Positions 30,249 to 39,725 are shown, numbered from the stretch's first letter. The stretch: DNA of 64,000 nt from Pseudomonadota bacterium (GCA_030684775.1 JAUXXW010000083.1:1-64000); one strand, 5' to 3'. Notes: a model not told the origin generated them from the sequence alone. Numbers and translations are program-made.

Positions 30249-31027
30249 ACGTCCACGCCGCCGCCCGTGCCGTGTTCGAAGAATGCGCGGTGGAAGCCAA
30301 GCTGGCCGGTGCCGCGCGCCTGTGGGCAGCGTGGCGGGCCGGCGATCTTGCGGTGGCTGAATCGGGTTGCCCGCTCGATACCCCCGGCCGACCCGCGCGG
30401 CCCGAATTATTGCCGCCGCAAGCCATGCCCCGACGCCAGCTCAACGGCCGGGAGAACCACGCCGCCCTGATTCACGCCCTCGCGCACATCGAATTCAACG
30501 CCATCAACCTGGCCCTCGACGCGGTGCAGCGCTTCCCCGGACTGCCGCCCGAGTTCTACGCGGACTGGTTGCAAGTGGCCGCCGAAGAGGCCTATCACTT
30601 CACCCTGCTGCGCGACCACCTGCGCGCGCGGGGCAAGGAATACGGCGACTTCCCCGGACACGACGGCCTCTGGGAAATGGCATTGAAAACCGCGTATGAC
30701 CCGCTCGCGCGCATGGCCCTGGTGCCGCGCCTGCTGGAAGCGCGCGGCCTCGATGTGACGCCGGACATCCAGCGCAAGCTGAAAGGCTTTGGCGACGCGG
30801 CCGGCGCCGCCATCCTCGACATCATCCTGCGTGACGAAATCGGCCATGTCGCGGCGGGAGATCGCTGGTTCCGCTCTCTTTGCGCTGAACGTGGCCTGCA
30901 ACCGGAAACGACGTTTCGTGAACTGCTGGCCACGCCGGGTGTGCCGCGACCGCGCGGCCCATTCAACGAAACGGCGCGCCTGGCGGCCGGTTTCAGTGAA
31001 CAGGAACTCGCGGCCCTGAACAACTGA
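30245..31027 (+). CDS. DUF455 family ferritin-like protein
   Basis: ENHAALIHALAHIEFNAINLALDAVQRF...EEAYHFTLLRDHL...RDEIGHVAAGDRWF. Confidence 0.9.
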   Translation: MNVHAAARAVFEECAVEAKLAGAARLWAAWRAGDLAVAESGCPLDTPGRPARPELLPPQAMPRRQLNGRENHAALIHALAHIEFNAINLALDAVQRFPGLPPEFYADWLQVAAEEAYHFTLLRDHLRARGKEYGDFPGHDGLWEMALKTAYDPLARMALVPRLLEARGLDVTPDIQRKLKGFGDAAGAAILDIILRDEIGHVAAGDRWFRSLCAERGLQPETTFRELLATPGVPRPRGPFNETARLAAGFSEQELAALNN

Positions 31028-31123
31028 AAACGCGAAGGTGCGCGCGTCATGATTCCGCCATGGCCGAGGCATCCCTTCGGCCCATCGCGCCGCATCTGTA
31101 GCGGCTTGGTGGATGGCCTGTCC

Positions 31124-31198
31124 GTAGGTTGGGCAAAGCGCGGCGTGCCCAACAAACTGTGCGGAAATGTTGGGCACGCTTCGCTTTGCCCAACCTAC
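31124..31198. repeat. REP-like family A
   Basis: gtaggttgggcaaagcgcggcgtgcccaac...gttgggcacgcttcgctttgcccaacctac. Confidence 0.95.
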
Positions 31199-31340
31199 GT
31201 TTTTCATCCCTGTCGAAGCCTCGTCAATCTGCCGAGCGCTCAACGGTACTGATTGACCATTCAATAAAACAGCAATTTCGCCGTTAATTCACTACGTTGG
31301 TTATATATCGACCGTACTGGGTGAATGGACGTGACTTGAA

Positions 31341-32282
31341 ATGGCGACACTCTTCTGGATTCAGACCGGTGCCTGCGGTGGCGACTCGCTCGCCATCCTG
31401 AGCGCCGAGGCGCCCAGCCTGGAGGGGCTGCTGGCGGAACATGGCGTGGAACTGCTCTGGCATCCCTCCCTGTCGCACCGGCCCACGCGTCATTACGACC
31501 GACTGATTGAGCGCATCCTGGCCGGCGAACAGGCGCTGGACATGCTCTGCGTCGAAGGCAGCATCGTCACCGCGCCGCGCGGCACCGGGCTGTATGACAG
31601 CTATCACGGCCGCGCCAAGATGGATCTGGTGCGTGATCTCGCGCAACACGCCGGCGCGGTGGTGGCGATGGGTACCTGTGCCGCATTCGGCGGCGTCCAC
31701 GCGGCGCCGCCCAACCCCAGCGACTGTATCGGCCTGCAATTCGACAAGGCCGCGCCGGGCGGGCTGTTCCCGCCGGAGTGGCGTTCGCGCCGCGACCTGC
31801 CGGTGATCAATGTGGCCGGTTGCCCGGCGCATCCCCACGCCATGACCCAGACCCTGGCCTGGCTTGCCGGCGGCCTGCCCTTGCGTCTGGACGCACTGAA
31901 TCGGCCGGCGGCGCATTTCAGCACCGTGGTGCACCAGGGCTGCACGCGTAACGAGTATCACGAGTACGACGTCGAGGAGACCGAGTTGGGCGGGCGCGCC
32001 TGCCTGTTCTTCAATCTGGGTTGCCAGGGGCCGATGACTCAGGCGGTGTGCAACAGCGACCTGTGGAACGGCGTGAGCAGCAAGACCCGCGCCGGGGTGC
32101 CCTGTTTCGGCTGCACCGCGCCCACCTTCCCGCGCGATGAAGATCTGTTCCGCACCGAGAAGGTCGGCGATGTGCCCCTGCGTTTGCCGCTGGGCGTCGA
32201 GCGGCCGCGCTATATGGCTTACAAGAACCTGGCGCGGGCGGCGGCACCACGGCGGGTGAAAGACAAGAAAATGGAAACCTGA
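31341..32282 (+). CDS. [NiFe]-hydrogenase small subunit (group 2-like, no signal peptide)
   Basis: LFWIQTGACGGDSLAILSAEAPS; MGTCAAFGG; NVAGCPAHP; NLGCQGPMTQAVCNSDLWN...VPCFGCTAP. Confidence 0.93.
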   Translation: MATLFWIQTGACGGDSLAILSAEAPSLEGLLAEHGVELLWHPSLSHRPTRHYDRLIERILAGEQALDMLCVEGSIVTAPRGTGLYDSYHGRAKMDLVRDLAQHAGAVVAMGTCAAFGGVHAAPPNPSDCIGLQFDKAAPGGLFPPEWRSRRDLPVINVAGCPAHPHAMTQTLAWLAGGLPLRLDALNRPAAHFSTVVHQGCTRNEYHEYDVEETELGGRACLFFNLGCQGPMTQAVCNSDLWNGVSSKTRAGVPCFGCTAPTFPRDEDLFRTEKVGDVPLRLPLGVERPRYMAYKNLARAAAPRRVKDKKMET

Positions 32283-33799
32283 TGGCCCGCATCGAACTCA
32301 AACTTGACCTCAACCGGGTGGAAGGCGACCTGGAAATCGGTGTCACCCTGGAAGATGGCGTGGTCGTGGATGCCCGCACCATCGGCACCCTCTATCGTGG
32401 TTTCGAGCAGATTCTGGTGGGCCGCGCGCCGCGTGATGCGATGGTGATCACCCCGCGCGTGTGCGGCATCTGCGGCACCGCCCACCTTTACGCGGCGGTG
32501 CTGGCCCTAGAGCAGGCCTGGAACCTGCCGGTGCCGGCCAACGCCACGCGCATCCGCAATCTCTGCCTGATGGCCGAGGGCATCCAGAACGACCTGCGCC
32601 AGACCTTCCTGTTCTTCGCGCCGGATTTCTGCAATCCGCGTTATCAGGACCACCCCTTGTTTGCCGACCTGATGGCCGCGTTCGAGCCATTCAAGGGCAG
32701 CCTGCACCGGGAAACCTTGCGGGTGACAAGGCAGGCGGTGGAGATCGTCGCCCACTTCGGAGGGCAGTGGCCGCATTCCTCCTACATGCTGCCGGGCGGC
32801 GTGGTGACGCCGCCGGACGAGCGCCGGGTGTTGGCCTGTCGCGCGGTATTGGATGAGGTACGCGCCTGGTACGAGCGGCGCATCCTCGGTGCGCCGCTGG
32901 ACGAATGGCTGGCGCTGGATAGCGCCGAGGCTTTGTTCCTCTGGCTGGATGCGCCGGAACGCGCCGCCGGCGCGCTTGGCCTGATGACCCGTTTCGCCCG
33001 CTCGCTGGACATGCACCGCCTCGGCGCCGGCACCCCGCACATGATCAGCTTCGGTTCCTGGTGCGACCCACAAAGTCCAGGTGCACACCTGCTGCCGGCC
33101 GGTTTCTACGACGGCGATACAGGGGAAATCCAGCCGCTGGATCAAGCCCTGGTCAATGAACATGTGCGCCATTCCTGGTTCCGTCCCTACGCCGGTGGTT
33201 TGCATCCCTTCGTGGGCGAGACCGTGCCCGACTATCAGCCTGATAGCGACCGCTACACCTGGGCCAAGGCGCCGCGCTACGGCGGCCGGGTGGTGCAGAC
33301 CGGTCCCCTGGCGGAATTGCTGATTGCCGGCGACCCGCTCATCACCAGCCTGCACGCCGCCGAGGGCGGCAACGCCTGGTTGCGCCAGTTCGCCCGCGTG
33401 CGCCGAGCCGGCGTGGAGTTGCTGCGGGCGCGGCAAATGCTCGAAGAATTGGCCGCCAACCTCGACGCGCCGCATTATCTGGCGCCGCCGCCGGGCGCCG
33501 AGCGCGACGGCCAGGGTTACGGTCTGGTCATGGCCGCGCGTGGCGCCCTGGGCCACTGGGTGAAGATCAAGGATGGCGTGGTGGAGAAATATCAGATCGT
33601 CACCCCCACCGCCTGGAATGCCTCGCCGCGCGACAGCTCCGGCGAGATGGGGCATTGGGAACGCAGCCTGCTTGGCGTGAAAGTGAGCGATCCGGACGAC
33701 CCGGTGGAAATCGGCCATTTGATCCGCTCCCACGACCCCTGCCTGGTCTGCACCGTGCACATGCTGGGCAGCGGCAAGAAACTGCGTTTTGCGCCGTGA
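32282..33799 (+). CDS. [NiFe]-hydrogenase large subunit
   Basis: L1 motif RVCGICGTAH; C-terminal HDPCLVCTVHMLGSGKKLRFAP. Confidence 0.95.
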   Translation: MARIELKLDLNRVEGDLEIGVTLEDGVVVDARTIGTLYRGFEQILVGRAPRDAMVITPRVCGICGTAHLYAAVLALEQAWNLPVPANATRIRNLCLMAEGIQNDLRQTFLFFAPDFCNPRYQDHPLFADLMAAFEPFKGSLHRETLRVTRQAVEIVAHFGGQWPHSSYMLPGGVVTPPDERRVLACRAVLDEVRAWYERRILGAPLDEWLALDSAEALFLWLDAPERAAGALGLMTRFARSLDMHRLGAGTPHMISFGSWCDPQSPGAHLLPAGFYDGDTGEIQPLDQALVNEHVRHSWFRPYAGGLHPFVGETVPDYQPDSDRYTWAKAPRYGGRVVQTGPLAELLIAGDPLITSLHAAEGGNAWLRQFARVRRAGVELLRARQMLEELAANLDAPHYLAPPPGAERDGQGYGLVMAARGALGHWVKIKDGVVEKYQIVTPTAWNASPRDSSGEMGHWERSLLGVKVSDPDDPVEIGHLIRSHDPCLVCTVHMLGSGKKLRFAP

Positions 33800-33841
33800 T
33801 GGCTGTTCATGAATGCCAGGCCCGACCCTTTGGCGGTTTAT

Positions 33842-33908
33842 GTAGCGCCGGCATCCCGGCCGGCTCTTCCGGGCATGCCAAGGACGCCGGCAGGGATGCC
33901 GGCGCTAC
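33842..33908. repeat. REP-like family D, full palindrome
   Basis: gtagcgccggcatcccggccggc...gccggcagggatgccggcgctac. Confidence 0.9.
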
Positions 33909-33942
33909 ATCCCCCGCGCGTTCAGGCAAGGATTACAAGTTC

Positions 33943-34392
33943 ATGCGCCACCTGATCGGCTTCGGCAACGACCTGCACGGCGACGACGGTTTCGGCATCG
34001 CCGTCTGCCAGCGCATGGCGGAACTGCCGTTGCCTGACGATGTACGGGTGTTCGCGGCGGGAACGCGCGGACTCGATGCGCTCGCTCTGTTCGAGGGTTG
34101 CGACGAAGCCATCATCATCGACGCCTCCGAGCCCGCCGGTCGGCCCGGCCATCTTGCTTTCCCCGATCCGGAGACTTGCGCCGAGGATTCCAGCCTGCCA
34201 GGACATGGGGCCGGTGTCGGTTACCTGCTGCGCGCGTTGTCGGCGCTGGGAACGCCTCCGCATTTGCGTGTCATCGCCGCCGAAGCGGCGGCGCTGACGC
34301 CATTCCACACGGAGCTTTCACCGGAAATGCAGGGGGCGGTGGAGGAAACCGTGGCGTTGCTGCGCGGCTGGCTGGGGGTGGACGGTGTCTGA
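33943..34392 (+). CDS. Hydrogenase maturation protease
   Basis: HLIGFGNDLHGDDGFGIAV; DASEPAGRPG; start placed after the REP. Confidence 0.88.
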   Translation: MRHLIGFGNDLHGDDGFGIAVCQRMAELPLPDDVRVFAAGTRGLDALALFEGCDEAIIIDASEPAGRPGHLAFPDPETCAEDSSLPGHGAGVGYLLRALSALGTPPHLRVIAAEAAALTPFHTELSPEMQGAVEETVALLRGWLGVDGV

Positions 34393-34423
34393 CGAGATGG
34401 AACGCTTCCACCACGATGCAAAC

Positions 34424-34496
34424 GTAGGTTGGGCAAAGCGCAGCGTGCCCAACAACCCGCCACAATGTTGGGCACGCTGCGCTTTGCCCAACCTAC
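34424..34496. repeat. REP-like family A
   Basis: gtaggttgggcaaagcgcagcgtgcccaac...gttgggcacgctgcgctttgcccaacctac. Confidence 0.96.
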
Positions 34497-34505
34497 GGTC
34501 AGGGA

Positions 34506-37148
34506 TTGGCCATGACTGACGAACTGCAACGCCTGCGCACCGAAGTCGAGGCCCTGCGCCTGGCCAATACCGCGCTCGAAGCGCAGATGCTGGCCGGCGC
34601 CGAGCAGAGCGATGCCATGCTGTGCGAGGTCGAGACGCAGCGTAATGCGTTGCGAACCGCGCATCAGGGGCAACGTACCCTGAGTGGCTTCGTGCAACGG
34701 GTCATGGATACCGCCGGCAGCCTGGTCATCGTGCTCGGGCCGGATGGCCGGGTACGCCTGGCCAACCGTCGTTGCGAGGAAGCACTGGGCGAGGCCGCCC
34801 GGGACCTGGAAGGCCGGGTGCTGGACGAGTTGTTGCCGGTCGATGAACGGATGACCCTGGCAACGGGGTTGCCGCCGTTACCCTGGCAAGTGCTCTCGCC
34901 CCTGTTCGAGACGGTGCGGCGCCAGGGTAATTACTCCGCCGAACACCGGCTGGCCGGCTGCAACGGCCATTACCGGCATTACCTGTTCGACGCCGCCATG
35001 CTGCACGACCCCCAGGGCAAGGAAGAGGGCGCGGTGGTCAACGCCACCGACATCACCCTGCTCAAACAACAGGAATCCCGCCTCCGTCGCAGCGAGTTCC
35101 TGCTCAAGGAGGCGCAGCGGCTGGCCCTCATGGGCAGTTGGGAACTGGACCTCACCAGCAATAATTTGTCCTGGTCCGACGAAGTGTTTCGCATCTTCGA
35201 GATGGACCCGAAATTCTTTGGCGCCTCCTATGAAGCCTTCCTCGCGGCTATCCACCCGGACGACCGGGAGCGGGTGAACCGAGCCTATACGGACTCCTTA
35301 CGCACATGCCGGGAATACGACTTCACGCATCGGCTGTTATTCGCCGATGGCCGGGTGAAATGGGTGCACGAGCGTTGCGCCACGCATTACGCTGAAGACG
35401 GCAGCCCTTTGCGTTCCATCGGCACGGTGCAGGATGTATCCGCCCAGCGCGAGGCCGACGAAAGCCTGCATCTGGCCGCTACCGTGTTCGATAGCAGCCT
35501 CAACGGCATTCTCATCACCTCGCCGGAGGGCACCATCCTTCGGGTCAACCAGGCGTTCAGCGAGATCACTGGCTATACCGCGGCGGAAGCGGTGGGGCAG
35601 TCGCCGCGCCTGCTCAAATCGGAACAACATGAACCGGCGTTCTATCAGGCGATGTGGGCATCACTGAAACACACGGACAGTTGGCAAGGTGAAATCTGGG
35701 ACCGCCACCGCGATGGCCGCGTCATTCCTGTGTGGCAAAGCATCACGGCGGTGCGCGATGCGCAGGGCGAAGTCAGCCACTACATCGGCATCTTCTTCGA
35801 CATCACCGAACAGAAACGCGCCGCCGAACACATCGACCGTCTGGCGCACTACGACGCACTCACCGACCTGCCCAACCGCCTGTTGTTCAACGAACGCTGC
35901 ACCCATGCCCTGGAGCGCGCGCGCCGCGAGCACGGCCAGATGGCCTTGCTATTCCTCGATCTGGATCATTTCAAGCATGTCAACGACAGCCTCGGTCATC
36001 CGGTGGGCGATGCCTTGTTGCAGGCCGTGGCACAACGCCTGAAACAGCAGTTGCGTGAGGAAGACACCGTGGCGCGCCTGGGTGGCGACGAATTCGTCGT
36101 CATCCTTGAGGAAGTGGCCTCGGCGGCCGATGCCGAATGGGTGGCGCGCAAACTGCTGGAAGCCTTCGCCGAGCCCTTCCCGGTGCGCGGCCACGACCTC
36201 TCGCTGGGGCTTTCCATCGGCATCAGCATCTACCCGGAAGACGGCGAGGACGTCACCAGCCTGGTCAAGAACGCGGATATCGCCCTGTATCGCGCCAAGG
36301 AGCACGGGCGTGGCAATTTCCAGTTCTTCGAGGCCCACCTTACCCAAGTCGCCGCCGAGCGCCTGTACATCGAAGGCGAATTGCGCCAGGCCATCCGGCG
36401 CGGCGAACTGAGCGCCTACTATCAACCGCAGCACAATCTGACCGACAGCCGTCTGGTCGGCGCGGAAGCGCTGCTGCGCTGGCGTCACCCCGAGCTCGGT
36501 ATGGTGGCGCCGGATCGCTTCATCCCCATCGCCGAGGATTCCGGCCTCATCGTTTCCATCGGCGAATGGATACTCGCCACCGCCTGCCGCCAGGCCAAGG
36601 CCTGGATGGACGCCGGGCACCCGCTGGAACGCATGGCGGTCAATCTCTCCGGAGTGCAGATCCAGCGCGGTGACATCGTCGCCACGGTCAGCCGCGTACT
36701 CGCCGAGACCGGCCTGCCGCCCGAGTTGCTGGAACTGGAAATCACCGAGACCTACATCATGCGGCAGGCCGAACGCGACATCCGCGTCCTGGAAGATCTG
36801 CGCGACCTCGGGGTGAAACTGGCCATTGACGACTTCGGCACCGGCCAGTCCTCACTCGGTTACCTCAAGCGCCTGCCGGTGGACAAACTCAAGATCGACC
36901 GCTCTTTCGTCATGGACATCCCCCAGGACGCCGACGACGCCGCCATCACCCGCGCCATCGTCGCCCTCGGCCAAAGCCTGCGCCTGAAAGTACTGGCGGA
37001 AGGTGTGGAAACCCCGGAACAGGAAGCTTTCCTCAAGGAACTCGGCTGTGACGGCGTGCAGGGTTACTACTACAGCAAGCCGGTGGATGCCGCGGCGTTC
37101 GAGGCGTACCGGGACCGACCACTACCTGACGGCCAAGTCAGGCAATGA
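34506..37148 (+). CDS. PAS(x3)-GGDEF-EAL protein
   Basis: PAS ITSPEGTILRVNQAFSEITGYTAAEAVGQ; LGGDEFVVILEE; GAEALLRWRHPELG; IDDFGTGQSSL. Confidence 0.93.
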   Translation: MAMTDELQRLRTEVEALRLANTALEAQMLAGAEQSDAMLCEVETQRNALRTAHQGQRTLSGFVQRVMDTAGSLVIVLGPDGRVRLANRRCEEALGEAARDLEGRVLDELLPVDERMTLATGLPPLPWQVLSPLFETVRRQGNYSAEHRLAGCNGHYRHYLFDAAMLHDPQGKEEGAVVNATDITLLKQQESRLRRSEFLLKEAQRLALMGSWELDLTSNNLSWSDEVFRIFEMDPKFFGASYEAFLAAIHPDDRERVNRAYTDSLRTCREYDFTHRLLFADGRVKWVHERCATHYAEDGSPLRSIGTVQDVSAQREADESLHLAATVFDSSLNGILITSPEGTILRVNQAFSEITGYTAAEAVGQSPRLLKSEQHEPAFYQAMWASLKHTDSWQGEIWDRHRDGRVIPVWQSITAVRDAQGEVSHYIGIFFDITEQKRAAEHIDRLAHYDALTDLPNRLLFNERCTHALERARREHGQMALLFLDLDHFKHVNDSLGHPVGDALLQAVAQRLKQQLREEDTVARLGGDEFVVILEEVASAADAEWVARKLLEAFAEPFPVRGHDLSLGLSIGISIYPEDGEDVTSLVKNADIALYRAKEHGRGNFQFFEAHLTQVAAERLYIEGELRQAIRRGELSAYYQPQHNLTDSRLVGAEALLRWRHPELGMVAPDRFIPIAEDSGLIVSIGEWILATACRQAKAWMDAGHPLERMAVNLSGVQIQRGDIVATVSRVLAETGLPPELLELEITETYIMRQAERDIRVLEDLRDLGVKLAIDDFGTGQSSLGYLKRLPVDKLKIDRSFVMDIPQDADDAAITRAIVALGQSLRLKVLAEGVETPEQEAFLKELGCDGVQGYYYSKPVDAAAFEAYRDRPLPDGQVRQ

Positions 37149-37193
37149 AAAGGCTCTTTTTTCGTTAACTGGTGATGCGGTCGGCGCAGCGGT

Positions 37194-37291
37194 CCCCCCC
37201 TTTTTCAAAGGGGGGTTAGGGGGGATTTCTGAGACGGCTGCACAGGCAAACGTCGCTAAATCCCCCTCATTCCCCCTTTGAAAAAGGGGGA
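37194..37291. repeat. C/G-run element family E
   Basis: ccccccctttttcaaaggggggttaggggggattt...tccccctcattccccctttgaaaaaggggga. Confidence 0.85.
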
Positions 37292-37334
37292 GGCCACTCG
37301 CATGGGCGCTTTCCCTCGCACCTCCGGCTAAGGC

Positions 37335-37361
37335 GAAAAAACGGACCCGTTTCGGGCCCGT
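37335..37361 (-). terminator. Rho-independent terminator
   Basis: Minus strand ACGGGCCCGAAACGGGTCCGTTTTTT, downstream of the 37403-37636 gene. Confidence 0.75.
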
Positions 37362-37402
37362 CGTTAATCCGGCGCGGAGCTGGCGGAGAGGTGGCGTACC
37401 CG

Positions 37403-37636
37403 CTACATCCCCACCAATTGCGCGTGCATGCCGCGATCATGGAATTGATGCATGAAGGTCGATGAACGGGCGACCGACGAGTCATAAGCCACCAGCAACA
37501 AGTGCGGGTGCTTCGGATTGTGGCCCACCGACACGACGCCTTGATCTCCGCGCATCGCGTCTTCCAGGGCGTTCAACGTGAATTCATCCATGCTTTCGTT
37601 TACATGGACCATGACATTGGTGATTTCATCTTGCAT
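37403..37636 (-). CDS. Small heavy-metal-associated-domain-like hypothetical protein
   Basis: 77 aa VMVHVNESMDEFTLNALEDAMRGDQGVVSVGHNPKHPHLLLVAYD; own terminator. Confidence 0.65.
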   Translation of the reverse strand: MQDEITNVMVHVNESMDEFTLNALEDAMRGDQGVVSVGHNPKHPHLLLVAYDSSVARSSTFMHQFHDRGMHAQLVGM

Positions 37637-37776
37637 GACAGTCTCCTGGTTGTCTGATGGGGAACGGCGTCAGCCGGGCCTGGAGTTCCAACTATAGAAG
37701 CTGAAAGCTATTTGTCGACAAAAATGCTCAAGTAAGCAAGAAAGGGCGTTTGCCTGCCGGAAGGTCGCCCGCCACA

Positions 37777-38262
37777 ATGGCGCGCATGTCTTCCGCGCCC
37801 TCCTTCGCCGCCATCCTGCCCGCGCCATTCGGCACGCTGGGCGTGCTGGCATCGGCCGAGCGGCTGTTTACCCTGGCGTTTCTGGCGCCCGGAACCGTGT
37901 TGTCGGCGCCAACTTCTCCCTTGCTCGAACAGGTGGCGGCGCAGCTCGATGCCTATTACGCCAACCCCCGCCATCGCTTCGAGCTCCCCATCGAAGCGCG
38001 CGGCAGCGATTTCCGTCTCCGTGTCTGGCAAGCCCTGCTCGACATCCCTTCCGGCCACACCAGCACCTACGGTGAACTCGCCCGCCGCCTCGGCTCCAGT
38101 GCCCGCGCGGTCGGACAGGCGTTGGGAGACAACCCGTTGCCCATCGTCATCCCCTGCCACCGTGTATTGGCGGCGCATGGCTTGGGCGGCTTCAATCATG
38201 CCTGTGACGGCCACGCGCTCGACGTGAAACGCTGGTTGCTCAGGCACGAAGGTGTTTTGTGA
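37777..38262 (+). CDS. ogt: Methylated-DNA--[protein]-cysteine S-methyltransferase
   Basis: IPSGHTSTYGELARRLG...NPLPIVIPCHRVLAAHGLGGF. Confidence 0.94.
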   Translation: MARMSSAPSFAAILPAPFGTLGVLASAERLFTLAFLAPGTVLSAPTSPLLEQVAAQLDAYYANPRHRFELPIEARGSDFRLRVWQALLDIPSGHTSTYGELARRLGSSARAVGQALGDNPLPIVIPCHRVLAAHGLGGFNHACDGHALDVKRWLLRHEGVL

Positions 38263-38322
38263 GCGCGGTAATCGGCCCGCAGCCGAAAATCGCGCCGAAG
38301 AAACGCGGCCGATGCATCGCGT

Positions 38323-38399
38323 GTAGCGCCGGCTTCCAGCCGGCGTCTTTACAGCAGGTGTCGGTATTAAAAAAGACGCCGGCTGGAAGCCGGCGCTAC
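38323..38399. repeat. REP-like family D, full palindrome
   Basis: gtagcgccggcttccagccggcgtctt...aagacgccggctggaagccggcgctac. Confidence 0.95.
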
Positions 38400-38464
38400 A
38401 TGGTGCGCGCTACGCACCATGTGGAATCAGCAGGTTGCGTGGTGTTTCTTGAGAGCGGCGTGCG

Positions 38465-39367
38465 GTGAACCCGTCGCCCTTCGACGCCGAACTCGACCGC
38501 TTCTGCGACATCCTCTGGCTGGAAGACGGACTCGCCCCCCTCTCGCTGGAAAGCTACCGGCGCGACCTCATGCAGTTGTTCACCTGGCTGGCAAAACAAG
38601 GCATCGCCCCGGAGCAAGCCGGCGCCCACCAGATCCAGGCCTTCCTCGCCCACCGCAGCCTCGACCAGAAAGTCGTCGCCCGCAGCCTCGCCCGCCAACT
38701 CACCGCCATCAAGCGTTACCACCGCTGGCTCCTGCGCGAAGGCCGCCGTGACGACGACCCCACCCTCACCGTCGACCCGCCGCGCCTGCCCAAACCCCTG
38801 CCGAAAAGCCTCTCCGAAAGTGACGTCGAAGCCCTGCTCGCCGCCCCCGACATCGACACCCCACTCGGCATGCGCGACCGCGCCATGCTGGAAACCCTCT
38901 ACGCCGCCGGTCTGCGCGTCAGCGAACTGGTCAACCTGCCCAGCGCCGCCGTCAGCCTCAGCGACGGCATCGTCCGCATCTTCGGCAAAGGCGGCAAGGA
39001 ACGCCTGGTGCCGCTGGGCGAGGACGCCCAGGACTGGATCAAACGCTACGCCCTGGAAACTCGCCCCCTCATCCTCAAAGGCCAGCGCAGCGAAGCCCTG
39101 TTCGTCACCGACCGTGGCGGCGCCATGACCCGGCAAATGTTCTGGTACCTCATCAAACGCCACGCCAGCACCGCCGGCATCACGAAAGCCCTCTCGCCCC
39201 ACACCCTGCGCCACGCCTTCGCCACCCACCTCATCAACCACGGCGCCGACCTGCGCACCGTGCAAGAACTCCTCGGCCACGCCGACATCAGCACCACCCA
39301 GATCTACACCTACGTCGCCCGCGAACGCCTGAAAACCCTGCACGCGAAACACCACCCGAGAGGGTAG
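38465..39367 (+). CDS. xerD: Tyrosine recombinase XerD
   Basis: LYAAGLRVSELVNL; LSPHTLRHAFATHLINHGADLRTVQELLGHADISTTQIYTYV. Confidence 0.94.
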   Translation: MNPSPFDAELDRFCDILWLEDGLAPLSLESYRRDLMQLFTWLAKQGIAPEQAGAHQIQAFLAHRSLDQKVVARSLARQLTAIKRYHRWLLREGRRDDDPTLTVDPPRLPKPLPKSLSESDVEALLAAPDIDTPLGMRDRAMLETLYAAGLRVSELVNLPSAAVSLSDGIVRIFGKGGKERLVPLGEDAQDWIKRYALETRPLILKGQRSEALFVTDRGGAMTRQMFWYLIKRHASTAGITKALSPHTLRHAFATHLINHGADLRTVQELLGHADISTTQIYTYVARERLKTLHAKHHPRG

Positions 39368-39505
39368 GGCGCCACCCTTCTTCCACTGGGAGAGGGCGGG
39401 GGGGGATTTCTCCAAGACCTCCAAGCCCACGAACGCCTCACCCGTGTAAACCGGCTTCCAGCCCGCTGTTTTCAACCTGAATCCAGCAATTGCAGCCGTA
39501 GAAGC

Positions 39506-39579
39506 GTAGGTTGGGCAAAGCGATAGCGTGCCCAACAACCCGTCGCCATGTTGGGCACGCTGCGCTTTGCCCAACCAAC
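39506..39579. repeat. REP-like family A, degenerate right end
   Basis: gtaggttgggcaaagcgatagcgtgcccaac...gttgggcacgctgcgctttgcccaaccaac. Confidence 0.88.
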
Positions 39580-39619
39580 CCCAGGTTTAACAGCCTCAAA
39601 AAATATTTCAAAAAATTAC

Positions 39620-39646
39620 TAAAGTTTTTGCGGCCATGGCCGAAAA
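39620..39646 (+). promoter_or_regulatory. Sigma28 (FliA)-type promoter of flagellin
   Basis: TAAAGTTT-N11-GCCGAAAA, versus consensus TAAAGTTT-N11-GCCGATAA. Confidence 0.88.
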
Positions 39647-39725
39647 CGGAGCAAGGCAAGGAAGTTCATCCAAGCCTCGGAGGCAGAAGCCCTCCCTCAA
39701 TCGACCCTAGAAAAGGAGTTTCATC

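Noticed and set aside
33655-33942. N-terminal extension of the hydrogenase protease ORF
   Set aside because: The extension overlaps the large subunit gene and a REP; the conserved protein begins at MRHLIGFGNDLHGDDG.
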